NCBI RefSeq assembly: GCF_037041345.1
Contig: NZ_CP146287.1
Location: 561,501 to 625,500 of the forward strand
Length of the DNA: 64,000 nt
DNA from: Abiotrophia defectiva ATCC 49176
Lineage (GTDB): Bacteria > Bacillota > Bacilli > Lactobacillales > Aerococcaceae
Direction of reading: 5' to 3'
The notes under the pieces are model-generated. The model was not told where the DNA came from. It saw only the letters and a program-made list of their open reading frames with translations, and made no database searches. Positions 23,493-33,300 of the stretch are shown here, one piece after another (within the stretch, counting starts at the first letter, position 1; each line of letters starts with the position of its first letter). The translations under genes were made by a program, and so were the position numbers.

Positions 23493-23666
23493 TGCCTAAG
23501 ATTCGCGAATGAAGGGAAGCTTTCTATTTTTTTGATGAGCCCACTTCTATCCTTGGCATTGGTGGAACTAATAAATAAGTCCACTGGTTGCCACCTCACT
23601 AAACTTTAAAAGTTATGCCACCAAGCCCTTCCAAGTTTGGCGCTTACAATTCACGAATAATAGGCA
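23493..23666. repeat. Long imperfect inverted repeat in a gene-free gap
   Basis: The 370-bp gap before the DUF2130 gene holds arms TGCCTAAGATTCGCGAAT (23493-23510) and ATTCACGAATAATAGGCA (23649-23666), which pair at 15 of 18 positions around a 138-bp interior without a coding frame. I see no gene in the gap. It may be a MITE-like remnant. Confidence 0.45.
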
Positions 23667-23688
23667 GGCGCCCTTTGTCCAAGCCTAG

Positions 23689-23718
23689 CTCCCACTACAA
23701 GCCGGGGGCTTTTTTTGT
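23689..23718 (+). terminator. Terminator-like hairpin upstream of DUF2130 gene
   Basis: AGCTCCC ... GGGGGCT plus a seven-base T-run. TATAAT at 23719-23724 immediately downstream is the probable -10 of the next gene. Confidence 0.7.
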
Positions 23719-23761
23719 TATAATAGAGAAGACAAAGTTATGAAAGGAGTCCCCGTTTTAT

Positions 23762-25054
23762 ATGAAAGAAATCCAATGTCCCCATTGCGGGACCCACTTT
23801 ACCATTAATGAAACCCAATATAGCGAGTTGCTAGCCCAGGTACGGACGGCCGAATTCGATGTCGAAGTGCAGGCTCGCCTCCATCAGGCCCTAGACTTGG
23901 CCGAGCAACGCTATCAGAACCAGGAGCAGGCTTTGCGGGCCCAAAAGGACCAGGAACTAAGCCAACTGCAACATCAAATCCAACAATTTGAAACCGAGAA
24001 GGCCCTGATTCAAAAGGAAACCGAGACCGCCCTCCAGGGCCAGTTGACGGCCAAGGACCAGGCCATTCAAGCCCTGGAATTCCAACTCAAGCAGGCCCAG
24101 TTGGAGCACCAACAAGCCCTGCAAACGGCCAAGACTCAGTTGGAGAAGGAGCGCGATGCGGTTGCCAACCAGCTGGCCTTACAGGAGAAGGAAGCCCAGC
24201 TGTCCCGCAAGGCGGATCAAGAGAAGTACGAATTGGAGCTACGTAAGAAGGACGAAACCATTGAGTTTTACAAGGACTTCAAGGCCAAGCAGTCCACCAA
24301 GATGATTGGCGAGAGCCTGGAGCAGCACTGCGAGTACGAATTCAACCGCAACCGCATGGGCATGTTTCCCAAGGCCCAGTTCGGCAAGGACAATGATGCC
24401 CGGACGGGTTCCAAGGGAGACTATATCTACCGCGAGTATGACGACCAGGGTGTCGAAATCCTCTCCATTATGTTTGAGATGAAGAACGAAGGCGACGAGA
24501 CCGCCAGCAAGAAGAAGAATGAACAATTCTTCAAGGAGTTAGACAAGGACCGGCGGGAGAAGGGCTGCGAGTATGCCATTTTGGTCAGCCTGCTTGAAGC
24601 CGACAATGAGCTCTATAATAGCGGAATCGTGGATGTGTCCTATGTCTACGACAAGATGTATGTCATTCGGCCCCAATTCTTCCTGCCTATGATTACCCTC
24701 CTGCGCAATGCGGCCATGAATGCCCTCCATTACAAGCAGGAACTGGCCCAGATGCGGGAGCAGAATATTGACATTACCCATTTTGAAGAAGACCTTAACG
24801 CCTTCAAACTAGCCTTCGCCAAAAACTATAACTCAGCCAGCAACAACTTCGCCAAAGCCATCGAGGAAATCGACAAGGCCATCAAGCGGATGGAGGCCGT
24901 CAAGACGGCCCTGCTGACTAGCGAGAACCAGCTGCGCCTAGCCAACAACAAGCTAGACGATGTCAGCGTTAAGAAGCTGACCCGCAAGAACCCAACCATG
25001 AAGGCCAAATTCCATGCCTTGGACCAAGCCAAGGATCAGACAGAGGAGGGATAA
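23762..25054 (+). CDS. DUF2130 domain-containing protein (430 aa)
   Basis: The N-terminus MKEIQCPHCGTHF is a single CxxC knuckle. Residues about 30-180 are a long Gln/Glu/Ala-rich coiled coil. The second half holds the DUF2130 core: GESLEQHCEYEFN, AQFGKDNDARTGSKGDYIYR, MFEMKNEGDETASKKKNE and FFKELDKDRREKGCEYAILV. The spacing of D, E and K around GDYI and FEMKNE recalls a PD-(D/E)xK nuclease-like fold, which has been suggested for this family; activity here is inference. The start ATG follows GAAAGGAG. The next gene begins 1 bp after its stop. Confidence 0.85.
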   Translation: MKEIQCPHCGTHFTINETQYSELLAQVRTAEFDVEVQARLHQALDLAEQRYQNQEQALRAQKDQELSQLQHQIQQFETEKALIQKETETALQGQLTAKDQAIQALEFQLKQAQLEHQQALQTAKTQLEKERDAVANQLALQEKEAQLSRKADQEKYELELRKKDETIEFYKDFKAKQSTKMIGESLEQHCEYEFNRNRMGMFPKAQFGKDNDARTGSKGDYIYREYDDQGVEILSIMFEMKNEGDETASKKKNEQFFKELDKDRREKGCEYAILVSLLEADNELYNSGIVDVSYVYDKMYVIRPQFFLPMITLLRNAAMNALHYKQELAQMREQNIDITHFEEDLNAFKLAFAKNYNSASNNFAKAIEEIDKAIKRMEAVKTALLTSENQLRLANNKLDDVSVKKLTRKNPTMKAKFHALDQAKDQTEEG

Positions 25055-25055
25055 G

Positions 25056-25451
25056 GTGTTGGAAGGACTCAGAAGTTTGGGGGCAGTCAAGATTGACCTA
25101 GCTACTATCGCCGAAGATAGCGTGGAACTACGGCTCTTGCCCCATTTAGTGCCAGACAGCCGGCAGGTCAGCCAGGACTATCTGGACCAAATACTCAACC
25201 AACTCTACAAGGTCGGCGATTGGTATGCTTATGCCCAGACCGTCCTTCAGTCCGAGGATGCCACTTACGGCTACCTCAAGACTCTCTACATTGCCTGGGC
25301 ACCGGGCCAGGAACCTGGCCGTCTAGGTCTGGCCTTCCAAGTGCCAAGCGACCCGGCCGGGCGAGGCATGGTCTTGACGACCGAGCCTCTGGAGCTAGAA
25401 GCCTATGGCAACCTGGCCTACCTCAAGGACTATCTGAAGGGAGGGGACTAA
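25056..25451 (+). CDS. Conserved-looking protein of unknown function (131 aa)
   Basis: It starts at GTG 25056 (or TTG 25059), 5-8 nt after GAGGAGGG at the end of the DUF2130 gene, so translation is coupled. The longer open frame overlaps the upstream gene in another frame and is not used. The protein is acidic with helices (SQDYLDQILNQLYKVGDWYA) and a strand-rich centre (LYIAWAPGQEPGRLGLAF). No family is recognised. It lies in a tight run with the TfoX-like and GNAT genes. Confidence 0.6.
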   Translation: MLEGLRSLGAVKIDLATIAEDSVELRLLPHLVPDSRQVSQDYLDQILNQLYKVGDWYAYAQTVLQSEDATYGYLKTLYIAWAPGQEPGRLGLAFQVPSDPAGRGMVLTTEPLELEAYGNLAYLKDYLKGGD

Positions 25452-25452
25452 G

Positions 25453-25788
25453 ATGGCTACCAGTCCGGATTATCTAGCCTTTATCCTAGACCTTTGCCAG
25501 CATGACCAGGGGGTTACCAGTAGGGCCATGATGGGCGAGTACCTGCTCTACTATCAAGGCAAATTAGTGGGCGGACTCTACGATAACCGCTTGCTAGTCA
25601 AGCCGGTGCCTGCCGCCCTATCCTATCTAGCCAAAGAAGCCGATGTCCTTCCTTATCCGGGTGCCAAGCCCATGATTGAGGTGGAGGATCTAGAGGAATC
25701 AGGCTATGTCCTGGCTTTGTTTGAAGCCATGTGGCCTGAATTACCGGCCCCCAAGCCTAAGAAAAAGTCAAAGGAGGACAAGACATGA
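25453..25788 (+). CDS. TfoX/Sxy N-terminal domain protein (111 aa)
   Basis: The sequence SRAMMGEYLLYYQGKLVGGL, then YDNRLLVKPV, matches the TfoX N-terminal domain (pattern RxMFG/MGEYxxYxxGxxxGxxxDxRLLVK), followed by a Lys-rich tail (PKPKKKSKEDK). Full TfoX regulates competence in proteobacteria; stand-alone N-domain proteins in Firmicutes have unknown roles. The gene starts just after the previous stop, with AGGGGAC as a ribosome binding site, and overlaps the next gene by 4 bp (ATGA). Confidence 0.82.
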   Translation: MATSPDYLAFILDLCQHDQGVTSRAMMGEYLLYYQGKLVGGLYDNRLLVKPVPAALSYLAKEADVLPYPGAKPMIEVEDLEESGYVLALFEAMWPELPAPKPKKKSKEDKT

Positions 25789-26240
25789 TTCAATTAGTAG
25801 AAGCAGCTCAAGACCGCTCACAACTAGTAGCCAAGGTCTTGGCCGACCTACCTGAATGGTTTGGTTTGCCAGACTCCACCCAGGAATACATTGACCAGGC
25901 CAACGACCGGGTCTGTTTTCAAGCAGGGGAGGGCTGGGGCTTTATCACCCTCCAAGAAACTTCCCCTGTCTGTCTGGAAATTCACTGCATGGGCGTCCTC
26001 AAGGCCCATCAAGGCCAGGGCTTAGGGCGACAACTTATGGCTGCGGCTGAAGACTATGCTATCAGCCAGGGCTATCATTATCTGCAGGTCAAGACCGTGG
26101 CCCCGGGACACTATGAGGCCTATGATGCCACTAATGCCTTCTACCAGGCCTGTGGCTACGAGGCCATTGAAGTCTTCCCGGATCTCTGGGATGAATGGAA
26201 TCCCTGCTTACTTCGACTCAAGTATCTCAAGACTAATTAA
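25785..26240 (+). CDS. GNAT acetyltransferase, tandem copy 1 (151 aa)
   Basis: GNAT fold with motif A MGVLKAHQGQGLGRQLMAAA, including the Q-G-Q-G-L-G acetyl-CoA loop at about residues 77-82, followed by FYQACGYEAIEVF as motif B. The N-terminus differs from copies 2 and 3 (MIQLVEAAQDRS); from residue 15 onward it is nearly identical to both. It overlaps the TfoX-like gene by 4 bp and is translationally coupled. The substrate is unknown. Confidence 0.85.
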   Translation: MIQLVEAAQDRSQLVAKVLADLPEWFGLPDSTQEYIDQANDRVCFQAGEGWGFITLQETSPVCLEIHCMGVLKAHQGQGLGRQLMAAAEDYAISQGYHYLQVKTVAPGHYEAYDATNAFYQACGYEAIEVFPDLWDEWNPCLLRLKYLKTN

Positions 26241-26317
26241 TCCATAGAATCAAGAACTCTATTGCTTACTTCAACTCAAATGCTTAAATGCTAATTAATC
26301 AATACGAGGTGACTATC

Positions 26318-26794
26318 ATGAGAGAAAGTAAAACTTACTCTGTCCTATTAGTAGAAGCAGGTCAAGATCGCTCACAACTAGTGGCCAAGGTCTTAGCCGA
26401 CCTGCCTGAATGGTTTGGTTTGCCAGACTCCACCCAGGAATACATTGACCAGGCCAACGACCGGGTCTGTTTTCAAGCAGGGGAGGGCTGGGGCTTTATC
26501 ACCCTCCAAGAAACTTCCCCTGTCTGTCTGGAAATTCACTGCATGGGCGTCCTCAAGGCCCATCAAGGCCAGGGCTTAGGGCGACAACTTATGGCTGCGG
26601 CTGAAGACTATGCTATCAGCCAGGGCTATCATTATCTGCAGGTCAAGACGGTAGCGCCCGGTTACTATGAGGCTTATGATGCCACCAATGCCTTCTACCA
26701 GGCTTGTGGCTACGAGGCCATTGAAGTCTTCCCAGATCTCTGGGATGAATGGAATCCCTGCTTACTTCGACTCAAATATCTCAAGACTAATTAA
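26318..26794 (+). CDS. GNAT acetyltransferase, tandem copy 2 (158 aa)
   Basis: A copy of the preceding gene with its own N-terminus MRESKTYSVLLVEAGQDRSQ behind GAGGTGACTATC. The acetyl-CoA motif QGQGLGRQLM is unchanged; only about two residues differ from copy 1 in the shared part (A to G near the start, H to Y in APGYYEAY). The in-frame codons before 26318 lie in the spacer of the repeat, and no better ribosome binding site exists for them. Confidence 0.85.
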   Translation: MRESKTYSVLLVEAGQDRSQLVAKVLADLPEWFGLPDSTQEYIDQANDRVCFQAGEGWGFITLQETSPVCLEIHCMGVLKAHQGQGLGRQLMAAAEDYAISQGYHYLQVKTVAPGYYEAYDATNAFYQACGYEAIEVFPDLWDEWNPCLLRLKYLKTN

Positions 26795-26871
26795 TCCATA
26801 GAATCAAGAACTCTATTGCTTACTTCAACTCAAATGCTTAAATGCTAATGAATCAATACGAGGTGACTATC

Positions 26872-27351
26872 ATGAGAGAAAGTAAAACTTACTCTGTCCT
26901 ATTAGTAGAAGCAGGTCAAGATCGCTCACAACTAGTGGCCAAGGTCTTAGCCGACCTGCCTGAATGGTTTGGTTTGCCAGACTCCACCCAGGAATACATT
27001 GACCAGGCCAACGACCGGGTCTGTTTTCAAGCAGGGGAGGGCTGGGGCTTTATCACCCTCCAAGAAACTTCCCCTGTCTGTCTGGAAATTCACTGCATGG
27101 GCGTCCTCAAGGCCCATCAGGGCCAGGGACTAGGCCGCCAGCTCATGGCGGTGGCTGAAGACTATGCTATCAGCCAGGGCTATCATTATCTGCAGGTCAA
27201 GACGGTGGCCCCGGGACACTATGAGGCTTATGATGCCACCAATGCCTTCTACCAGGCTTGTGGCTACGAGGCCATTGAAGTCTTCCCAGATCTCTGGGAT
27301 GAATGGAATCCCTGCTTACTTCGACTCAAGTATCTCAAGATCAATCAATAA
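26872..27351 (+). CDS. GNAT acetyltransferase, tandem copy 3 (159 aa)
   Basis: Third near-identical copy. The body keeps QGQGLGRQLM with an A to V change just after (LMAVAEDYA), and the end is LKINQ instead of LKTN. The N-terminus MRESKTYSVLLVEAG equals copy 2. Silent differences cluster in a short block (about 27117-27150), while the rest is identical, as expected when copies are corrected by recombination. Triplication should raise enzyme dosage. Confidence 0.85.
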   Translation: MRESKTYSVLLVEAGQDRSQLVAKVLADLPEWFGLPDSTQEYIDQANDRVCFQAGEGWGFITLQETSPVCLEIHCMGVLKAHQGQGLGRQLMAVAEDYAISQGYHYLQVKTVAPGHYEAYDATNAFYQACGYEAIEVFPDLWDEWNPCLLRLKYLKINQ

Positions 27352-27366
27352 AATGAGGTGAATGCC

Positions 27367-28680
27367 ATGTTAGAAACCAAACGCGTTTCAGTTTTAGAAA
27401 TTTTTTATGATTTTGTTTTTGTTACCGGCCTATTCACGCTGCTCTATATGTTAGCAGATATCACCAAGTATCCTCTGGAGACCAACCTGATCTGGCGTTT
27501 TGCCCTGACCCTGTCGGTCATCCTCTATATCTGGTTCAGCCAAGCCGATTACAACAATCGTTACTTGAAGGAAGGGCCCCTGGACTATGTCTGTCATTTC
27601 TTCGATATGACCGTTTTCCTCTTCCTCTTTAAAGGCAATACGGCTTCTTGGAAGGATAGCTGGGTCCTCTTGTCAGCGTGTCTGGCCTTCCTCAGCCTCA
27701 GTCTGGCCCTACGTTACGGCCTTCAATGGCTCAAGGCCCAGGATGACCAGAACAAATACTTTGCTGCTAGCCATGCCTTGATTTTCTTGGCTCAAGGGGG
27801 CTTGCTCCTGCTGGGCACCAAGTTGCCTTATGAATGGGGCGTCGCTGCTTTGGTAGTAGCAATTCTAGCTGGCTGGTTAGCGCCATTTTACTTTTTGCGT
27901 GACCGCCAAGTGCCAGCCCTTGACTTCGACCGATTGAAGGACCGCACTTCACTCATGACCATGATGTACTCAGCCGGCTTGGTTGTCCTCAGCTTGGGTA
28001 CCTTCCTATCTCTGGAGACGACCACCTTACTAGGTCTTATCCTCATTGCCTGCCTCATTCTCCACTATAAGGTTCAAATCGACCGGGTGCCGCAAGGGGC
28101 TGACCAGTCAGCTGCTGGTTTTATTTACAGCCACTATGTGATTATGATTGGCTTGAGTCTTGTTATTATTGCCTTGGGTGGCTTTATGACCCCTTATGTG
28201 CGCATCAGTCATATTGTGGGCCTAAGCTATACCGGCCTGGCTGTTTACTATCTGGGCATTCTCTTACTAAGCTTTAAGAGAAAGCCTGAATTCTTGGGTG
28301 GCTTTGCTACATGGAAAATCTATCTGCCTCTCTTAGTGGGCTGGATCCTATCATTGCGTTCACCTGCCACAGACGACGTGGAATTGGTTCGTCTAGTAGT
28401 GGTAGTTGGCTTGATTTTTGCCGGCCAAGTATACTTGCTTAAGAAGCCGGAACAAGAGCCAGTGCCCGTCTTAGAAGGGGCACCAGTTGAGAGCGACCAA
28501 GGCCAAGCACTAGAGGCGGCTGAAGAAACGCCTGTAAGAGAAGTGCCTGAAGAAGTAGCACTTGAAATTGAACCTTCTAAATCAGAAGTTACTACAAGAG
28601 AAGTGCCGTCAGACCCTACACCTGAATCCCAAGGCCAAGCAGACCCACCAGCTGAAAGTCCAGCTCCAAGCCAAGACTAA
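27367..28680 (+). CDS. LtrA-like (low temperature requirement) membrane protein (437 aa)
   Basis: About eleven membrane helices follow the family start VLEIFYDFVFVTGLFTLLYM; the FYDFVFV/FxDLxFV motif is typical of LtrA-type proteins named from Listeria cold-growth mutants. The last 75 residues are a soluble acidic Pro/Glu/Ser-rich tail (AETPVREVPEEVALEIEPSK), which is unusual for the family. ATG 27367 is 7 nt after GAGGTG, and the frame is open to a GTG at 27358 inside that site. It follows the GNAT array within 15 bp and may be co-transcribed with it. Confidence 0.72.
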   Translation: MLETKRVSVLEIFYDFVFVTGLFTLLYMLADITKYPLETNLIWRFALTLSVILYIWFSQADYNNRYLKEGPLDYVCHFFDMTVFLFLFKGNTASWKDSWVLLSACLAFLSLSLALRYGLQWLKAQDDQNKYFAASHALIFLAQGGLLLLGTKLPYEWGVAALVVAILAGWLAPFYFLRDRQVPALDFDRLKDRTSLMTMMYSAGLVVLSLGTFLSLETTTLLGLILIACLILHYKVQIDRVPQGADQSAAGFIYSHYVIMIGLSLVIIALGGFMTPYVRISHIVGLSYTGLAVYYLGILLLSFKRKPEFLGGFATWKIYLPLLVGWILSLRSPATDDVELVRLVVVVGLIFAGQVYLLKKPEQEPVPVLEGAPVESDQGQALEAAEETPVREVPEEVALEIEPSKSEVTTREVPSDPTPESQGQADPPAESPAPSQD

Positions 28681-28713
28681 TCCTTAGCAAGACCCGCACG
28701 AAAGGAGGCCACT

Positions 28714-29430
28714 ATGGCGCGTATATTGATTATCGAAGACAACCAGGACATCCATGCCCTGATTAAGCAGTCCCTGGGCCAGGAACATGAACTGGTTTCA
28801 GCCTTTGCCGGGACAGAGGGCTTGCTTTACTGTCAGTCCCAGCCGGTGGACCTGGTCCTGCTGGACTATATGTTGCCAGGCATGAATGGCCAGGCTGTCC
28901 TGGAGGCCATCCGGGCCTTTAGTCAGGTGCCGGTCATTATGCTGACGGCCTTGGGGGACAAGAAGCTGATTAGTCAGATGTTGCTAGCCGGGGCCAATGA
29001 CTACATGGTCAAGCCCTTCGACTTCGAGGAACTCTATGCTCGGGTAGCCGTCCAGTTGCGGACAGCCGGCCATGAGGCGGGCGCTAGCAGTCAGCCAAGC
29101 CAGGCGACCACCCATCTAGGCCAGTTGCAACTCCAGGCCGATAGCTTTGAAATCAGTCGGGAGGGCCAAGCGGTTCGTCTGTCTAAAAAGGAATTTGGCA
29201 TTCTAACTATTTTGCTAGGCGAGCCCCAGCGGATTTTTACCAAGGAGCTGCTCTATGAATTAGTCTGGCAGGATGTCTTCATTCCGGGCGACAATACCCT
29301 CAACACCCACCTGTCCAACCTGCGCAAGAAAATCAGCCAGCTGGATGATAGCCAGGATTATATTGAGACGGTCTGGGGCCTAGGGGTTCGCCTAGCTCAA
29401 GGCGTCCGGCCAGGAGGGGAGGCGACCTAA
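28714..29430 (+). CDS. OmpR family response regulator (238 aa)
   Basis: Receiver domain with EDNQD acidic pair, phospho-acceptor D51 in LVLLDYMLPGMNG, GANDYMVKPF lysine motif, and a C-terminal winged helix (LSKKEFGILTILLGEPQRIF, then NTLNTHLSNLRKKI). AAAGGAGG precedes the ATG. It overlaps the kinase gene by 1 bp. In other Firmicutes, regulator-kinase pairs of this type sit beside BcrA-type ABC transporters that give peptide-antibiotic resistance; such a transporter lies at 34063-35749 beyond the STAND gene. Confidence 0.9.
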   Translation: MARILIIEDNQDIHALIKQSLGQEHELVSAFAGTEGLLYCQSQPVDLVLLDYMLPGMNGQAVLEAIRAFSQVPVIMLTALGDKKLISQMLLAGANDYMVKPFDFEELYARVAVQLRTAGHEAGASSQPSQATTHLGQLQLQADSFEISREGQAVRLSKKEFGILTILLGEPQRIFTKELLYELVWQDVFIPGDNTLNTHLSNLRKKISQLDDSQDYIETVWGLGVRLAQGVRPGGEAT

Positions 29431-30326
29431 TGTTAGGAATTAGCTTGGGCCTAGGCCTCTGTCTCCTGGGGACCATCCTCTATTTATTTCATCAAAGCTA
29501 CACCGTCCGCCAGCTAACCCGGCAGATTGAGACCAAACGCCAGACCAAATCCCAAGGGCGCCTGCGTCTCAGTCAGCAGAGTCGAACTTTAGTGGACTTG
29601 AGCCAGGCTATCCAAGAAGTCTTCGAGGACCAGGAAGCCGAGCGAATCACCAGCCAACAGGAGCGGCGGGATTTGGACCAGGCCATCAGCAATATTGCCC
29701 ATGATATCCGGACCCCGCTCACCATTGCGTCGGGTTATACCCAGCAAGCTCTTAAGCAGGTCAAAGCCCAAGAGCTACCCGATGTCCAGGCCTTGGAAAA
29801 GGTCCACCAGCAACTCAAGCAGGTCTCGGGCCGGCTTGAGGCCCTCTTGGACTATCGCCGGGTCTTGGAGCACGAGGTCAAGCCCAGCTTTGCGCGCGTG
29901 GATGTCCATCAGCTCTTGTTGGAGACGGCCTTGACCTACTATGAAGCCTTCCAAAGGGCGGGACTTAGGGTCGACTTGGACCTGGCGCCAGGTCCTATCT
30001 GGCTAGAAACCGACCCAGAACTCCTGGTGAGGGTCTTGCAGAACCTGCTAGGCAACTTGCTTAAACATGGTAAGGGTCAGGGCCGAATTAGCCTGAGCCT
30101 CCAAGCGGACCAGCTGCAAATTGGCCTTGATAACCAAATGGCCCAGCCCATCCAACAAGTCCGCTACTTGACCAAGCGCTTCTATTCAGAGAACCTGTCA
30201 GAAGTCGAGTCTTCTTCAGGCCTGGGGCTTTATATTAGTCAGCAAGTGGTCCAATTATTAGGTGGAAGCCTTCTATTGAGTAGTAAGAATCTAGATTTTT
30301 CTGTAATAATTTTACTCCCTAAATAA
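29430..30326 (+). CDS. Sensor histidine kinase with minimal sensor (298 aa)
   Basis: A single N-terminal helix (residues 2-21) and no extracytoplasmic domain precede a coiled linker, the HisKA box SNIAHDIRTPLTIASGY with H91, and a HATPase domain (N box NLLGNLLKHGKG, G box SSGLGLYIS). Small kinases of this form usually sense through a partner ABC transporter. The last about 20 codons (LLSSKNLDFSVIILLPK) turn abruptly AT-rich, at the edge of the inserted STAND gene, so the 3' end may have been replaced during insertion. Confidence 0.88.
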   Translation: MLGISLGLGLCLLGTILYLFHQSYTVRQLTRQIETKRQTKSQGRLRLSQQSRTLVDLSQAIQEVFEDQEAERITSQQERRDLDQAISNIAHDIRTPLTIASGYTQQALKQVKAQELPDVQALEKVHQQLKQVSGRLEALLDYRRVLEHEVKPSFARVDVHQLLLETALTYYEAFQRAGLRVDLDLAPGPIWLETDPELLVRVLQNLLGNLLKHGKGQGRISLSLQADQLQIGLDNQMAQPIQQVRYLTKRFYSENLSEVESSSGLGLYISQQVVQLLGGSLLLSSKNLDFSVIILLPK

Positions 30327-30368
30327 TAGGATATATAGATTTACATTAACTATAATGGAGATGCACAT

Positions 30369-33300
30369 ATGTCACTGATAAATACGATTGAGAATAAAAT
30401 TAAAGAGCTGAGCGGAGGTGAATTTCAGAAACTAGGTGACGCTTTTTTAGCGAAGAAGTTTCCGGGCTATAAACTTAACGCATTAGGATCACAAGAAGGA
30501 ACAAATAAGCCTACAAAAGGAATTCCAGATACTTATTTAGTACTTCCGAATGGTAAGCAAATTTTTGTGATGTATGGGACTCATTCACAAGTAGAAAAGA
30601 AAATATCGGGGGATATTAAGTCTGTAAAGGAAGAGATTGAAAAGCTCGGCTTAGGTACTGAACAGATAGAAAAAATAATATGTTGTCATACGAGCTCAAA
30701 TATTGGGCCTGAAAAGAAAGCAAAATTTGAAGAAGAGGCAAGCCCTTTTGAATTAGAATTGATTGGTATCAATGAGATTGCATATACGTTATACTCAAAT
30801 ATTGGTTATCATTACATTGCTAGAGATATTTTAGGGGTGAGTGAATCTACTGATCAAGTATGGGATATTGAAAGTTTCATAAAAATACATGATCATAGTA
30901 AAACTAATGCACCTATTTCAAATGATTATTTAGGTGGGAGCGTAGACAATTATGTATCTATAATAGAATCGGATGTTCAAGTTTTGCTAATAGCTGACAA
31001 TGCTGGAGTGGGCAAAACAAGATTGGGAATTGAAATATGTAAGGAACTGGAGAAAAAAGGATACATTGTACTATGTATAAAAAGCAACGGACAGGCGACT
31101 TATCAAGACCTTAAGAGATTTATTGACGGAGGCAAAGATACAGTAGTTTTCATGGATGATGTCAATTTGGTATTGGATTATGAGGCAGTTATTTCATTAC
31201 TAAATATTGATGAAAAAATAAAATTTATCGTAACCTGTAGATCTTATTCCAGAGAATCTATTGAGTCATATCTTAAGAAATATCAATATATGAAAATCTC
31301 TGTAAAAGAACTGGGGTTAGATGAAAGAAAAGATTTAATTAGGCAGTTTTCGGACGACAATATTCATTCAAAGACTATTCAAGATCTTATTGAGGCCGGA
31401 CAAAACAACCCTCGATTATTGGTTTTGGCAGCAATTTTATCGAAAAAAGATAAATCGAAGACTTACGCGAATCATTATGAAATATTAAGGGATTACTATG
31501 AAGATATTTTATTGTCAAATGAAATAGATTCTGAAGACTTAGATATCTTGTTCATTGTTTATTTTTTGTATAGGCTTAAGTATAAGGATAGAAAAGAAAA
31601 TTTAGTTTATTCTGAATTAGCAAAGTTACTTCAAGTGAATGATCTAGAGGTAGAAGGTCGAATCAAAGGACTCCATAATAAAGAGCTCATTGATGTTCAT
31701 AATGACTGCATTTGCAAGATTGCGGATCAAACCTTAGGTGATTATGTAGTAATCAAGTACTTGAGTACTAGAAAAAATGATATTATCCGCCTATTTGAAA
31801 TATTATATAGCATCGATAGGAAGCGTTTTGTAGAAATACTAGCTCAGTCTCAAACATATTATGAAGAAGAAGAATTTTGGAATGCCGTTCAGAAGGGAGC
31901 GGCCACTTACTACTCCAAAATACCGAATGATGATTGTGAGGTTCGAGAAGAATTTCTGTTGTCTTTTGGTTCTTTGGTACCGAATGAAACAATCAAATTT
32001 GTTCATGAAGCTATATTGCAGGCGAATGACGAGATATTACCAGTTCCTATATCTATTGAGCAGATATCAAATAAGAATAATCCAGTTCACGATAAACTAC
32101 TCATACTTTTAAGCACATTAATTGAGACTGATCACATTAAGATCTCGTTGCAACTCTTATTTGGATACTTAAGTCATAAGCCAAGTATAATTGATCAGGT
32201 TTTTAATTTATTAGTCAATTGTTTTAACTATTTCCTAAAGAATGGCGGATACTATTATTTTATGGAAGAAGCCATGGAAATCTTATGTAAGGCTATCAAT
32301 CTTGATATAAAAAATATAATGAGCCTCAATGTCGTTGTGTACGAAGATTTTTTAAAGCTGCGTCGCGAAAGTGCTATTTTTATAGAAAATTATTTTTCTC
32401 ATACTACTTACACTTTTCCTGACAATGAGGTTCTCATAGGGTATAGAGAAACAATGTTAGAAAATCTGAGTAATATATATATATCGGGGGACTTAGAACA
32501 TAGAAAATACATTATCAATATGCTGCTAAACTATAGTGTAGACAGTAAACAATATCTAGAATCTCATTCTAAGATGATTAAATCTGATTTGGCGAAGATA
32601 AGAAGTGCATTTTTCTGTGAGATGCAAAATCTTTCTGTATTAGAAGAGAAGGCACTATATCAATTATCTGAGTTAGCCAATCAAATTGGTAGCAAAGCTT
32701 TTGAAGGATATGAAGTTTCAGAGCGTCAAAAGGTTTACGGCATTATTTCGTCGCGTAGTTTAGCATATCCATATAAGCCTATACATGAGGAAGAGATCGT
32801 CAGGATTGCAAATGAATATGAGGAAGAATGGGAACCATTTTTCGTAAATCTAAAGCTAATAACCGATGTAGATGAAAAGCTCTCTGGTAATAATGTTGAA
32901 CATGTGTTGTATAATCTATATAAAAATTTGCCGTTTTTAGAACAATGTATATTTATCCAAGCTATGTTAAAATCAAATTATAGGCCATTCGGATTCCACC
33001 CGTCCGACTTTTTACGTGAAGTTTCCCCTCTTAACTATAGCGTCCTATTAAGTTTTATACCAGATTTTCATAAAAGTGAATGGCGGTTAGCAACTCTCAT
33101 AATGGCAAAAGAGATTACAAAAGAACAATATGACAGCCTTATTGAGCTATTGAAGGATTATTCAGTCCCATTGTACTATTCGATTACATCTTTTTTGAAA
33201 TTTGAAGAGTTCTGTCCGGGTTTTCTATCGAAAGGTATTTTGAAATCTGATTCTGAATATTTTTGGATACCAAATTATATACGTGAAGAAGAGGCTAAAC

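Larger units (their letters stand above)
26241..27351 (+). repeat. Tandem direct repeat of 554-bp units carrying GNAT copies 2 and 3
   Basis: The spacer CCATAGAATCAAGAACTCTA and following bases recurs at 26243 and 26797, and the start codons at 26318 and 26872 are exactly 554 bp apart. Copy 1 (25785) shares only the gene body. Near-identity over hundreds of bases implies recent duplication or ongoing gene conversion. Confidence 0.9.

Noticed and set aside
26288-26318. Longer starts for GNAT copies 2 and 3 (MLINQYEV, MLMNQYEV)
   Set aside because: The extra codons cover the GAGGTG ribosome binding site of the ATG that begins MRESKTYS and derive from the repeat spacer.
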